From Bacillota bacterium (GTDB lineage Bacteria; Bacillota; Clostridia; Lachnospirales; Lachnospiraceae): a DNA stretch of 64,000 nucleotides. Of the stretch, positions 52,576-61,974 are shown piece by piece (the first letter of the stretch is position 1; every line of letters starts with the position of its first letter). Location of the stretch: assembly GCA_023414355.1 (NCBI GenBank), contig JAEZOB010000009.1, forward strand, positions 641,909 to 705,908. Direction: 5' to 3'. A program made the translations under genes and the position numbers. Under the pieces are notes generated by a model. That model did no database searches and was not told where the DNA came from. It worked only from the letters and a program-made list of their open reading frames with translations.

Positions 52576-53979
52576 ATGGATGAGAGAAAAGTCTTTATCA
52601 ACCAACACACGAACCTGCTGCAGCTGGAGGAACCAATTTATAATCTGGTAGATGTGGATCAGCCGAATACCTTCCGCGGATTATTTCCCTATAATGAGAT
52701 ACCGAAGATTGCATTTAATGATCGAATCGTACCTCACAATCTTCCGGATGAAATATTCATCACAGATACTACCTTCCGTGACGGACAGCAATCCAGAGCT
52801 CCCTATACGACAGAACAGATTGTTACGATGTTTGATTATTTTCACCGCCTTGGCGGGCCGAAGGGCCTGATCCGTCAGAGTGAGTTTTTCTTATATAGTA
52901 AGAAGGACAGAGATGCGGTCTATAAATGTATGGAACGCGGTTATAAGTTCCCCGAGGTTACCTCCTGGATCAGAGCCAGTAAGAGTGATTTCGAGCTGGT
53001 AAAGGATCTCGGTATGAAGGAAACCGGTATTCTTGTAAGCTGTTCTGACTACCATATCTTCTATAAGATGAAGATGAGCAGAAAAGAAGCGATGGATCAT
53101 TACTTGAGCGTAGTCAGGGAGTGTCTTGAGACGGGTATTGCAGCAAGATGTCATCTGGAGGATATTACCCGATCTGATATCCATGGATTTGTCATTCCAT
53201 TCTGTCGTGAGCTCATGAAGCTGAGTAAGGCATACAATATTCCGGTGAAAATCAGAGCCTGTGATACGATGGGTTATGGCGTGAATTTCGCAGGCGCCGT
53301 GATTCCCAGATCTGTTCAGGGAATTATCTACGGTCTCAGGACACATGGTGAGGTTCCCTCCGAGTGGCTGGAATGGCACGGGCACAATGACTTCTATAAA
53401 GCGGTATCCAATTCGACCACAGCCTGGTTATATGGAGCAAGCGGTATCAACTGCTCCTTATTCGGTATCGGTGAGAGAACCGGTAACACTCCTCTGGAAG
53501 CAATGGTATTTGAATACGCACAGCTGAAGGGTACCTTGGACGGTATGGATACCACTGTGATTACTGAGCTTGCAGAGTATTTTGAGAAAGAAATCGGTTA
53601 TCGCGTTCCCTCCAGAACTCCTTTTGTAGGAAAGAATTTCAACGTGACCAGAGCCGGTATTCATGCAGATGGTCTTCTGAAGAATGAAGAAATCTATAAT
53701 ATATTTGATACGGAGAAATTCCTGAATCGTCCCGTTCTGGTGGCGGTTTCCAATACCTCCGGTCTTGCCGGTATCGCACACTGGATCAATACGTTCTTTA
53801 AGCTGAAGGGCAGCAAAGCGATCGGTAAGGATCACCCTGTTGTTCAAAAGATTAAGGTGTGGGTAGATGAGGAATATGAAAGCGGCCGTGTTACCGTTAT
53901 CACGGATGATGAGCTGATCAACATCATCACAGAAGCGGAGAAGGAACTGGGAGTCAGCATCAATCCTTCAGAAGCCTGA
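52576..53979 (+). CDS. Re-citrate synthase-type enzyme (HMG-CoA lyase/isopropylmalate synthase fold)
   Basis: 467 residues. It belongs to the DRE-TIM aldolase family: ITDTTFRDGQQ with Arg 68 and Asp 69, later metal ligands His 268 and His 270 in WHGHND, and NTSGLAGIAH toward the C-terminus. The long N-terminal stretch before the barrel and overall length match the Re-citrate synthase group described from Clostridium kluyveri rather than 2-isopropylmalate synthase, which has a longer regulatory domain. Together with the next gene it condenses acetyl-CoA and oxaloacetate toward 2-oxoglutarate. Start ATG 52576, behind GGAGAGCGATATT. Homocitrate synthase is an alternative. Confidence 0.85.
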   Translation: MDERKVFINQHTNLLQLEEPIYNLVDVDQPNTFRGLFPYNEIPKIAFNDRIVPHNLPDEIFITDTTFRDGQQSRAPYTTEQIVTMFDYFHRLGGPKGLIRQSEFFLYSKKDRDAVYKCMERGYKFPEVTSWIRASKSDFELVKDLGMKETGILVSCSDYHIFYKMKMSRKEAMDHYLSVVRECLETGIAARCHLEDITRSDIHGFVIPFCRELMKLSKAYNIPVKIRACDTMGYGVNFAGAVIPRSVQGIIYGLRTHGEVPSEWLEWHGHNDFYKAVSNSTTAWLYGASGINCSLFGIGERTGNTPLEAMVFEYAQLKGTLDGMDTTVITELAEYFEKEIGYRVPSRTPFVGKNFNVTRAGIHADGLLKNEEIYNIFDTEKFLNRPVLVAVSNTSGLAGIAHWINTFFKLKGSKAIGKDHPVVQKIKVWVDEEYESGRVTVITDDELINIITEAEKELGVSINPSEA

Positions 53980-54118
53980 TACAGGACTCATAATGCTGAC
54001 GAAGCCGGCTGATGCCACATAAGAATTGACAAGCCGGGGAAAGCAGAATACAATGATACTTGGCGGCGATTCGAACGATAAATTCTTATCACATATCTTA
54101 TAATTTATGGAGGTTACA

Positions 54119-55288
54119 ATGATATCTGCAGAGAGAATAGAAGCGGCAAAAGAGAAATTTGGACAATTGCTGGAGGAACAGCTAAAAAGAGTTGAGATCA
54201 TGAAGAAGCAGGGAGATTTTATCAATTATAAAACCCTGGATAAAATAATCATCGGAGTATGCGGCGGTGACGGTATCGGCCCTGCAATTACAGCTCAGTC
54301 CCAGAGGGTCCTAGAGCATCTGCTGAAGGATGAGATTACAGCAGGGAAAGTTGAGTTCAGGATCATTGATGGTTTGACGATTGAACGCAGAGCCGAAGAG
54401 CATGCGGCAATTCCCCCGGCAGTGTTGGAAGAATTGAAAAAATGCCATGTTATTCTGAAAGGACCTACCACGACACCCAGAAAAGGCGATCCTTGGCCGA
54501 ATGTAGAAAGTGCCAATGTTGCTATGCGAAAGGAGCTCGATCTCTTTGCAAATGTCAGACCGGTAAGAATTCCCGAGCAGGGCATTGACTGGACCTTCTA
54601 TCGTGAGAATACCGAGGGTGCATATGCTGTCGGCAGCAAGGGCGTTCATGTGACTGAGGATCTCGGTGTTGACTTTACTGTTGTCACTACGCAGGGTACA
54701 GAGCGTATTATTCGTACCGCATTCGAGTTTGCTAAGGCAAACGGCAAGACAAGAGTTACCGCCGTTACCAAAGCAAATATAATTAAAACTACAGACGGTA
54801 AGTTCCTGGATATCTTCCGTGAAATTGCAAAGGAGTATCCGGATATCACAGCGGACGACTGGTATATCGATATTATGACAGCGAAGCTTGTGGACGAGAA
54901 GAGAAGAAAGGACTTCCAGGTGGTAGTTCTTCCGAATCTTTATGGAGATATTATTACCGATGAGGCGGCCGAATTCCAGGGTGGTGTTGGAACAGCGGGA
55001 AGTGCCAATATCGGAAAAAGATATGCAATGTTTGAGGCGATTCATGGTTCTGCACCCCGTATGGTGGATGAGGGAAGAGACATTTATGCTGATCCCTGCA
55101 GTATGATCCGCGCCGGTGCAATGCTCCTGGCTCACATCGGATATACCAAGGAAGCCGATAAGCTTTACCGTGCACTCGATATCTGTACCGTGATTGAGAG
55201 AAAGGTTATGACTACGGGAAGATCTACTGGAGCGACCGGAGCACAGTTTGCAGATTATCTGATGGAAACGATTGAAGCGATGAAATAA
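54119..55288 (+). CDS. Isocitrate dehydrogenase (IDH/IPMDH family)
   Basis: 389 residues. Beta-decarboxylating dehydrogenase: substrate segment GPTTTPRKGDPWPNVESANVAMRKELDLFANVRPVR, YRENTEGAY with the catalytic Tyr, KANIIKTTDGKF with the Lys, and DIITDEAAEFQGGVGTAGSANIG metal region, then EAIHGSAP. The isocitrate-type residues fit IDH more than isopropylmalate dehydrogenase, and the citrate synthase neighbour agrees. Coenzyme NAD or NADP is not settled. GGAGGTTACA before ATG 54119. Aconitase is not in the window. Confidence 0.88.
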   Translation: MISAERIEAAKEKFGQLLEEQLKRVEIMKKQGDFINYKTLDKIIIGVCGGDGIGPAITAQSQRVLEHLLKDEITAGKVEFRIIDGLTIERRAEEHAAIPPAVLEELKKCHVILKGPTTTPRKGDPWPNVESANVAMRKELDLFANVRPVRIPEQGIDWTFYRENTEGAYAVGSKGVHVTEDLGVDFTVVTTQGTERIIRTAFEFAKANGKTRVTAVTKANIIKTTDGKFLDIFREIAKEYPDITADDWYIDIMTAKLVDEKRRKDFQVVVLPNLYGDIITDEAAEFQGGVGTAGSANIGKRYAMFEAIHGSAPRMVDEGRDIYADPCSMIRAGAMLLAHIGYTKEADKLYRALDICTVIERKVMTTGRSTGATGAQFADYLMETIEAMK

Positions 55289-55310
55289 TGTGGCTTAAGG
55301 AGGGAATTCC

Positions 55311-55979
55311 TTGGAAGATTTTGATCTTCACAAAGAGGTGACAGATAAATATTCCTTACGTGGACGTGTTTTTAACAAGTTAAGAGAAGATATACTCTCC
55401 GGAGTCTACCGTGAGAATGAGGAGCTGAAAGAGAATACCATCGGTATCGAGCTGGGTGTCAGCCGTACTCCGGTCCGCGAAGCATTAAGACAGCTGGAAC
55501 TGGAGGGTCTGGTTACCATGATTCCGAATAAGGGTGCTTATGTAACCGGCATCACCCAGAAGGATATCCATGATATTTATGTCATTCGTTCCTATCTTGA
55601 AGGCTTATGCGCAAAATGGGCTTGCGAGCATATTATCGAAGCGCAGATTGAAGCCTTGGAGGAAATTTTGTATCTTTCTGACTTCCACGCCAGGAGGAGC
55701 CACTATGAACAACTGGTGGAACTGGATAATAAATTCCATGAATTGATCTATAAAGCCTCAGGCAGCAAGATACTCGAGCATGTGCTATCCGACTTCCATC
55801 ACTATGTGGAGCGTGTCCGCAAGATCACCCTTGCCATGCCGAACAGGGCTAAAAAATCAAGCAAGGAACATGCTGCAATCGTAGATGCTATCAAGAAAAG
55901 AGACGGTGAGCTTGCAGAAGCCCTGGCTCATGAGCATATCATCAACACCATAAAGAACATAAGTGAACAAGGTTTATAG
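55311..55979 (+). CDS. GntR-family (FadR/FCD) transcriptional regulator
   Basis: 222 residues. N-terminal winged helix (LREDILSGVYRENEELKENTIGIELGVSRTPVREALRQLELEGLV) and an all-helical FCD effector domain (VIRSYLEGLCAKWACEH and later HAAIVDAIKKRDGELAEAL). Starts at TTG 55311 after AAGGAGGGAATTCC. Placed 22 bases after the IDH gene, so it is part of the operon and probably autoregulates it through the palindrome at 52525-52536; citrate, isocitrate or a related acid is a plausible effector. Confidence 0.92.
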   Translation: MEDFDLHKEVTDKYSLRGRVFNKLREDILSGVYRENEELKENTIGIELGVSRTPVREALRQLELEGLVTMIPNKGAYVTGITQKDIHDIYVIRSYLEGLCAKWACEHIIEAQIEALEEILYLSDFHARRSHYEQLVELDNKFHELIYKASGSKILEHVLSDFHHYVERVRKITLAMPNRAKKSSKEHAAIVDAIKKRDGELAEALAHEHIINTIKNISEQGL

Positions 55980-56106
55980 AAATATAAAAAAAAGACCTTA
56001 GCATAGAAAGAAAAGTTATATCAAAGAACAGAGATAATAAGAGCTGTGATATTAAGACCAGATAAGAAAGAACAGACAAGAAAACCAAATAAGAAAGAAC
56101 AGAAAT

Positions 56107-56163
56107 AAAAGAATGGGTGCACCTTCCATCATATAATATGTGGAATTTGCCCCATTCTTTTTA
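56107..56163 (+). terminator. Terminator after GntR gene
   Basis: AAAAGAATGGG pairs with CCCATTCTTTT over a 33-base interior with further TTCCA/TGGAA pairing, followed by TTATTA. A purine-rich stretch with a duplicated ATAAGAAAGAACAGA precedes it in the 55980-56237 gap. Confidence 0.78.
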
Positions 56164-56237
56164 TTATGATTTTATGTTTCGAGCTTTTCAAATTCTTCTT
56201 TACCAAGGCCTGCTGGCTCTTCATGATGCTGTAGTGA

Positions 56238-58244
56238 TTATTCCTCAGCTGCCAGCGTTTCCCACAGCTCCATCAACTCAAGCAATCTATCCTCTATGAT
56301 TTTCTTCTCGTTATTCAGCTCTAAAAGCTTTTGGACATTCGTAAATACCTCTTCTTTTGTCAGAAGCTGATCGATTTCTTCGTTTCGAGTCTCCAGTTCA
56401 TGGATTTCATCTTCGGTCTTCTTCAAATCGTTCTTTCTCTTCCTTGCACGTGCCTGCTCCTCTTTCTGTTGCTGCCAGCTTAGCTTATTCTCGCTTTCTA
56501 CATCTGTAGAGCTACCAAACGAAGACGAGGAAGGAAAGGAAGCTGGAAAGGTATTGACACGAGGATTACTACCGGCGTTGACTAAATTCCCACCAGAGGC
56601 TTTGGCAAAGTCCGGTGCCTTCTTAAGATAAGCGGCTTCAACCTCAAGCTTTTTCTCCAGATAATAATCATAGTTACCGATATAGTTCAGGAGAGTCTGC
56701 TCAGTGAGATCGAGGATTCGGGTTGCAGTCTTATTAATAAAATATCGGTCATGAGATACGTATAACACCGTACCATTATAATGATTGATGGCATTCTCCA
56801 GAATTTCCTTTGATGCGATATCCAAATGGTTGGTTGGCTCATCCAGGATCAGGAGATTGGCTTCGGAAAGCATCAGCTTGGCCAGAGAGACACGTCCCCT
56901 TTCACCACCGCTGATATCCTTAATCCTTTTGAATACATCATCCTCAGTAAATAAGAAGGCTGCCAGAATATTGCGGATGGCAGTATTGTCCAGATGGGGA
57001 TAGGTATCCTGTAATTCATCAAATAATGTTTTCTCCGGGTCGAGTACCTGGTGCTCCTGATCATAATATCCGACATGAACCTTAGTTCCGAGCTTCACCT
57101 CACCTTGGTCTGCTATAACCTGCCCATTGATGATTTTTAAGATCGTGGTTTTCCCTGTGCCGTTATTTCCAATGATCGCAACCTTTTCTCCACGTTTGAT
57201 GTCGAAGCTTAAATCTGTAAAAAGCGTAAGCTTATCATATGCTTTACTTAGGCCGTTAATCGTCAGCACATCATTTCCGCTAATGATTCTGGGTTCCAGT
57301 GAAAAATGCATCTGAGAATTTTCTGTAGGACGCTCTACACGCTCTATTTTCTCCAGCATTTTTTCACGGCTTTCTGCACGTTTTATGGACTTCTCCCGGT
57401 TGAAGGAGCGAAGCTTCGCTATGACTTCCTCCTGATGTTTGATTTCCTGCTGCTGATTTAGATACTGCTTTAGCCTAGCATTCACCAGCATTGCTTTCTT
57501 ATCGGCATAAGCAGAATAATTCCCTTCAAAGGAAGTAGACTTGGTATGATCGAGTTCTACTACCTTGGATACGACCTTGTCCAGAAAATATCGGTCATGT
57601 GCTACTACTATAACTGCACCATTGTAATTCAACAGGAAGGTCTCTAGCCAAGCAATAGAGATCAGGTCCAGATGGTTCGTGGGCTCGTCGAGAAGGATGA
57701 TATCAGGTTTGGACAGCAGCAGCTTACCAAGAGCAATTCTGGTCTTCTGACCGCCGGAGAGCATATTGACCTGTTTGCTAAACTCCTCCTCACCAAAGCC
57801 AAGACCCTTCAGTATCCCTATTACTTCACTCTGATAGGCATAACCATTCTTTCGTTCAAACTCATGAGTCAGTCTTGTATAGCTGTCCAGCATTTGCTTT
57901 AATTTATCGCCCTCGGCATGCTTCATGTCCTGTTCCAGGGAACGGATATTCTTATCCAGATCAATGACATCCTGCTTTACCGTCATCATTTCGGCAAGGA
58001 TGGAATTGTCCGAAGCTAGATTCTGATGCTGAGCAAGGTAACCGATTGTACTTCCCTTGGAGAGGATGACTTCACCCTCGTCTGCAGGCATTTCCTTCAT
58101 TATTATTTTTAATAAGGTAGACTTTCCTGCACCGTTAATACCGACGATTGCAACCTTTTCCCTTTCATTGACATGGAAGGACACATTTTGCAATATCTGG
58201 TCCGTACCGAAGGCCTTACTTATATTCTGACATGCTAAAATCAT
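56238..58244 (-). CDS. ABC-F family ATPase (ribosome-associated)
   Basis: 668 residues, soluble, two ATPase domains. First: Walker A GINGAGKST near 36, signature LSGGQKTR, Walker B ILLDEPTNHLD. Second: Walker A GNNGTGKTT near 355, signature ISGGERGR, LLILDEPTNHLD. The linker of about 80 residues (KQYLNQQQEIKHQEEV...) and a C-terminal coiled coil (EQARARKRKNDLKKTEDEIHELE) are characteristic of ABC-F translation factors, resembling YdiF/Uup types. Could give ribosome-protection resistance or housekeeping EttA-like function; context does not decide. Start ATG 58244 has weak TGGAGATAATAT upstream. Confidence 0.95.
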   Translation of the reverse strand: MILACQNISKAFGTDQILQNVSFHVNEREKVAIVGINGAGKSTLLKIIMKEMPADEGEVILSKGSTIGYLAQHQNLASDNSILAEMMTVKQDVIDLDKNIRSLEQDMKHAEGDKLKQMLDSYTRLTHEFERKNGYAYQSEVIGILKGLGFGEEEFSKQVNMLSGGQKTRIALGKLLLSKPDIILLDEPTNHLDLISIAWLETFLLNYNGAVIVVAHDRYFLDKVVSKVVELDHTKSTSFEGNYSAYADKKAMLVNARLKQYLNQQQEIKHQEEVIAKLRSFNREKSIKRAESREKMLEKIERVERPTENSQMHFSLEPRIISGNDVLTINGLSKAYDKLTLFTDLSFDIKRGEKVAIIGNNGTGKTTILKIINGQVIADQGEVKLGTKVHVGYYDQEHQVLDPEKTLFDELQDTYPHLDNTAIRNILAAFLFTEDDVFKRIKDISGGERGRVSLAKLMLSEANLLILDEPTNHLDIASKEILENAINHYNGTVLYVSHDRYFINKTATRILDLTEQTLLNYIGNYDYYLEKKLEVEAAYLKKAPDFAKASGGNLVNAGSNPRVNTFPASFPSSSSFGSSTDVESENKLSWQQQKEEQARARKRKNDLKKTEDEIHELETRNEEIDQLLTKEEVFTNVQKLLELNNEKKIIEDRLLELMELWETLAAEE

Positions 58245-58321
58245 ATATTATCTCCATTCACACTAACATTCTATACTGCATCGAGATACAGCCAGGAACC
58301 CGGAAGAATCAAGGAGTTCGC

Positions 58322-58408
58322 ACCACAAGCGTGAATTTATGCACTATAAATTCGCGTTGCGGACATTCACAGATACTTCCAAGTGGAAGACTTGTCTTCC
58401 ATTTGTGA
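58322..58408. repeat. Paired hairpins upstream of rex
   Basis: One imperfect stem pairs the segment with GCGTGAATTTAT to its near complement ATAAATTCGCG (58322-58361). The other pairs TTCACA..CTTCCA with TGGAAG..TTGTGAA (58365-58408). The 58245-58650 gap holds these and otherwise AT-rich sequence; no further gene seen. Confidence 0.55.
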
Positions 58409-58650
58409 ATTGCATTCTAATTCACACCAATCACTGCCATCTATTTTAACATAGGAAATTTGTCTAGTAAAGAAGGAAAGAGGAGTTACTAAGGTCATTG
58501 GAAATTGAGATGGGGAATGCGGAAATTCATAATAAAATATGGAAATTCACATATACTTATAAGAAAGTTGTCCTATTAGTATTAGATTGACTTATTATTA
58601 ACAATCTAATATAATAAATAGTAGATTTAGCCAGAGAAGGAGGAAAATCA

Positions 58651-59292
58651 TTGTACAAGAAGGAAATTTCCAAAGCAGTAATTAATAGATTGCCTAGATA
58701 TTATCGTTACTTGGGAGATTTGCTGGAGAAGGATGTAGTACGCATCTCCTCGAAGGAATTAAGCGAGAAGATGAAGGTAACTGCCTCTCAAATCAGACAA
58801 GACTTAAACAACTTTGGCGGCTTTGGGCAACAAGGCTACGGTTATAATGTAGAATATCTCCATTCAGAAATCGGCAAGATTTTAGGATTGGATACAAAAT
58901 ATAATATCATTATCATAGGAGCAGGTAACCTTGGACAGGCTCTTGCCAATTATGTGGATTTTGAGCGAAGAGGCTTTTATGTCAAAGGTATTTTCGATAT
59001 CAGTCCAAAGCTGATCGGAACACAGATCAGAGGGAATATCGTACGTTCTGCCGATGAGCTTGAGGAGTATATTAAAAATAATAAAGTAGATATTGCAGCA
59101 ATCACCGTACCGAAGACAAAGGCTCCGCAGACTGCAGTTGATCTGGCAAAATGGGGGATTAAGGGAATTTGGAATTTCGCCCCGACCGACTTAAATCTGC
59201 CAAAGGATGTCACAGTAGAAAATGTGCATCTTGCTGAAAGCCTCATGAAGCTATCTTACAGATTATCAGGAAAAGAAGACATGAAGGAGTAG
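58651..59292 (+). CDS. rex: Redox-sensing transcriptional repressor Rex
   Basis: 213 residues. N-terminal winged helix (RLPRYYRYLGDLL, then SSKELSEKMKVTASQIRQDLNNFGGFGQQGYGY) and a Rossmann NAD(H)-binding domain with IIIGAGNLGQALANY at about 90. It releases DNA when NADH rises and so controls fermentation and reduction genes. TTG start at 58651 after AGAAGGAGGAAAATCA. Followed 28 bases later by a coiled-coil protein gene. Confidence 0.98.
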   Translation: MYKKEISKAVINRLPRYYRYLGDLLEKDVVRISSKELSEKMKVTASQIRQDLNNFGGFGQQGYGYNVEYLHSEIGKILGLDTKYNIIIIGAGNLGQALANYVDFERRGFYVKGIFDISPKLIGTQIRGNIVRSADELEEYIKNNKVDIAAITVPKTKAPQTAVDLAKWGIKGIWNFAPTDLNLPKDVTVENVHLAESLMKLSYRLSGKEDMKE

Positions 59293-59320
59293 TAGTCTGC
59301 CGGAATTGAAGGGGTTATAT

Positions 59321-59932
59321 ATGGGGAGAAAGGACAAAAGGCCGGATTTTATTCATATCGTCAGGGACAAGAAACTGCCAATCCTGACCTTGGATAACCG
59401 CTGGCATGAGCTTTTTACTGAGGACAATAAGAATATGCTCATCCGTGAGCTGGAACACAAGATAAATCATCTCCTTAAGAAGCAGGGAAGGCTAGTAAAT
59501 GGCATTAAGGATATGAAAGAACTGAAGAGTAACCTGCTGAAGGATATTGTAGTTAATATGGATACCGGCAGAGAACCTGCCCGAAAAGCTAAGGACAGAA
59601 AACTGGACCGCAATAGGCATTATGTCAATGAGATTAATTCCAAGACAGAGATCGCCATGGAAGAGCTTGCTGGGTTACCCTATCAGATTAAGCAGGTAAA
59701 TGAAGAACTGATGGCCGAAAGCATCCGAGTATTCTATGAACAGTTAAAGGAGAATAAGGAAGAACTCGAGGAAGTTACAGAATGGATTAGTCATATCAGA
59801 GAGGAATTAAAAGCGAAAATACTGATCAAACAGGATCTGGAAGAAAAGAATTCTTTGATATATACATATATGCACGATATTTTGGGTGCAGATATTATGG
59901 AAATGGTTGATAAAGAACAGAATAAAAGGTAA
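59321..59932 (+). CDS. Coiled-coil hypothetical protein, 203 aa
   Basis: Soluble, highly charged. N-terminal region DKRPDFIHIVRDKKLPILTLDNRWHELF, then nearly continuous Glu/Lys/Leu-rich helices (about 35-190) forming coiled coils: HLLKKQGRLVNGIKDMKELK and EQLKENKEELEEVTEWI. No catalytic motif. ATG 59321 after AAGGGGTTATAT. Between rex and acpS in what may be one transcription unit with the former; probably a structural or DNA/cell-cycle linked protein of the group, but unrecognised. Confidence 0.72.
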   Translation: MGRKDKRPDFIHIVRDKKLPILTLDNRWHELFTEDNKNMLIRELEHKINHLLKKQGRLVNGIKDMKELKSNLLKDIVVNMDTGREPARKAKDRKLDRNRHYVNEINSKTEIAMEELAGLPYQIKQVNEELMAESIRVFYEQLKENKEELEEVTEWISHIREELKAKILIKQDLEEKNSLIYTYMHDILGADIMEMVDKEQNKR

Positions 59933-59936
59933 AATA

Positions 59937-59975
59937 AAACAGGGGTAAGCGATCGATTCGCATTCCCCTGTTTGT
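59937..59975 (+). terminator. Terminator after coiled-coil protein gene
   Basis: AAACAGGGG and CCCCTGTTT enclose an inner GCGA/TTCGC pair, followed by GTGTATT. Confidence 0.75.
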
Positions 59976-60021
59976 GTATTATAATTTATGAAGAATTAAC
60001 CGGAAAGAACGGAGAATTGCC

Positions 60022-60381
60022 ATGATTACCGGAATTGGGGTAGATTTGATTGAAATAGGCAGGGTGCGGAAGGCATGCGAGAAGGAAAGCTTTCTTAAAA
60101 AGTGTTTTACCGAGCGTGAGCAGGAGCTTATTAAGCAGGATAAGAACAAGGCGGCTGATAATTTTGCCGTGAAGGAAGCAGTAGCCAAGATGCTTGGTAC
60201 GGGCTTTCGAAAATTTTCGCTGTCAGATATTGAAGTACTGCGGGATCCTTTAGGAAAGCCTTATGCTATCCTACACGGAGCTGCCGAAGAGCTTGCGAAG
60301 GAACAGGGAATAACGGTTATCCATGTATCAATCTCCAACACCAGGGAATATGCGAATGCTTTTGCTGTCGGAGAAAAGTGA
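60022..60381 (+). CDS. acpS: Holo-[acyl-carrier-protein] synthase
   Basis: 119-residue phosphopantetheinyl transferase activating acyl-carrier protein. Metal ligands Asp 8 (GIGVDLIEI) and Glu 52 (FAVKEAVAKMLG) are present; size is standard. No strong ribosome binding site (GGAGAATTGCC before ATG). First of an acpS-nnr-alr-endoA run, a common order in Firmicutes. Confidence 0.97.
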   Translation: MITGIGVDLIEIGRVRKACEKESFLKKCFTEREQELIKQDKNKAADNFAVKEAVAKMLGTGFRKFSLSDIEVLRDPLGKPYAILHGAAEELAKEQGITVIHVSISNTREYANAFAVGEK

Positions 60382-60396
60382 AGGAGGAGCGTCTTC

Positions 60397-61974
60397 ATGA
60401 AGTATTCAGTTGATTCAACAGGTATGAAAAGAATTGACGAGTATACAATAAATAAGCTCGGAATACCTGCAATGGAGCTGATGGAGCGGGCTGCGTCTGC
60501 TCTGGTAGAACGGATGCTATTAAGAATCAGTAAATCAGATCGTATCCTAATCATCTGCGGCCCGGGCAACAATGGCGGTGACGGTGTGGCGGCAGCCAGA
60601 TTGTTGAAGCAGAAGGGGTATTCCGTTGCCATCGCATTATTGGTAGAAGAGGAAAAGTGTTCTAAACAGATGAAAGCGCAGCTTTTGATGGTGGAAGAAA
60701 TGAATATTCCCTTTGAAAACTGCAACAAGCTTTCTGAATATAATGTTATTATTGATGCTATCTTTGGCGTTGGTCTCGCCAGAGAGGTTGCCGGTTCTTA
60801 TGAAGCAGCTATTCGATTGATCAACGAAGGGAAGCATCTTGTTTATGCTGTCGATATCCCTTCCGGTATCAATGCAGATAACGGCAGAGAGATGAATGTT
60901 GCAGTCCGGGCAGACGAGACAGTCACCTTTGGTTATTGTAAGCACGGTCTCCTATTATACCCGGGAGCAGAATACGCGGGAAAAGTGACGGTTGCTGATA
61001 TCGGGTTTCCGGAGGAGGCAACGCTACAGATCAGTCCGGATACCTTTTACTATGAGACTGCTGACTTGAACCGATTACCGGCAAGATGCAACTACAGCCA
61101 TAAGGGAAGCTATGGTAAAGTCCTGATCATAGCAGGCAGCAAGGGAGCAGCAGGTGCTGCGATCCTATGTGCAAAAGCGGCTTACCGCAGCGGTGCCGGA
61201 CTGGTGAAAGTTCTTTCTTCCGAACATAATAGGATTATTCTGCAGTCCCAGATTCCGGAAGCACTGTTTTCCGCCTATGATGAGGAGGGCCTGGATGCAG
61301 ATGAAAAACAACAGAAGCTTTTAAAGGATTTGAGCTGGGCTACCGTAATTGCCATTGGCCCGGGTCTTGGTATAGGAAATACGTCGGCTGAGCTTCTTGA
61401 GACCGTCATCCGAAAAGCAACGGTTCCGGTTCTTTTGGATGCAGATGCAATCAATCTAGTCGCCAAAAAGCTGGATGATAAAGCAACAGAGGGGAAGAGT
61501 AATGGACTTCGGGAACGTCTTAACAGGATTGCCGAACTGCTGCCGTCAGGTACCATCCTGACACCGCATCTTTTGGAATTATCCAGATTAATCGGAATTC
61601 CGGTTGCAGATATTACACATAATCTCATTGACACGGTCCTTCAATGTTCTTATAATAATAATTTGATATATGTTGCCAAGGATGCACGTACTATTGTATC
61701 AAGTAATGAGAGCAGATATATCAATTGTTCGGGGAATCACGGAATGGCTACCGGAGGAAGCGGTGATGCTTTAACCGGTATCATAGCAGCCTTTGTTGCC
61801 CAAGGAATGGAGCCCTTCGGTGCGGCGTGCCTTGGCGTATATGTACACGGACTGGCAGGAGATGAAGCAGCAAAGGCGAAGGGGACCTATTCCATGATGG
61901 CAGGGGACATCGTCGATTCTATTGAGAAGGTACTAATAAGTATAGAAAAGTATAGGAGTGGCTTTCAGATATGA
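60397..61974 (+). CDS. nnr: Bifunctional NAD(P)H-hydrate epimerase / ADP-dependent dehydratase
   Basis: 525 residues repairing hydrated NAD(P)H. The N-terminal epimerase domain (about 1-215) has GNNGGDGVAAARLLKQKG and VVDAIFGVGL-like IIDAIFGVGLARE; the C-terminal dehydratase (about 230-520) has KGSYGKVLIIAGSKGAAGAA, GPGLGIGNTS and NHGMATGGSGDALTG near the ADP site. AAGGAGGAGCGTCTTC precedes the ATG. The stop overlaps the alr start by 4 bases. Confidence 0.96.
   Translation: MKYSVDSTGMKRIDEYTINKLGIPAMELMERAASALVERMLLRISKSDRILIICGPGNNGGDGVAAARLLKQKGYSVAIALLVEEEKCSKQMKAQLLMVEEMNIPFENCNKLSEYNVIIDAIFGVGLAREVAGSYEAAIRLINEGKHLVYAVDIPSGINADNGREMNVAVRADETVTFGYCKHGLLLYPGAEYAGKVTVADIGFPEEATLQISPDTFYYETADLNRLPARCNYSHKGSYGKVLIIAGSKGAAGAAILCAKAAYRSGAGLVKVLSSEHNRIILQSQIPEALFSAYDEEGLDADEKQQKLLKDLSWATVIAIGPGLGIGNTSAELLETVIRKATVPVLLDADAINLVAKKLDDKATEGKSNGLRERLNRIAELLPSGTILTPHLLELSRLIGIPVADITHNLIDTVLQCSYNNNLIYVAKDARTIVSSNESRYINCSGNHGMATGGSGDALTGIIAAFVAQGMEPFGAACLGVYVHGLAGDEAAKAKGTYSMMAGDIVDSIEKVLISIEKYRSGFQI

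Noticed and set aside
58560..58615. Rex binding site upstream of rex
   Set aside because: TTATTAACAA resembles one half of a clostridial Rex site, but the opposite half is missing, so I do not call it.
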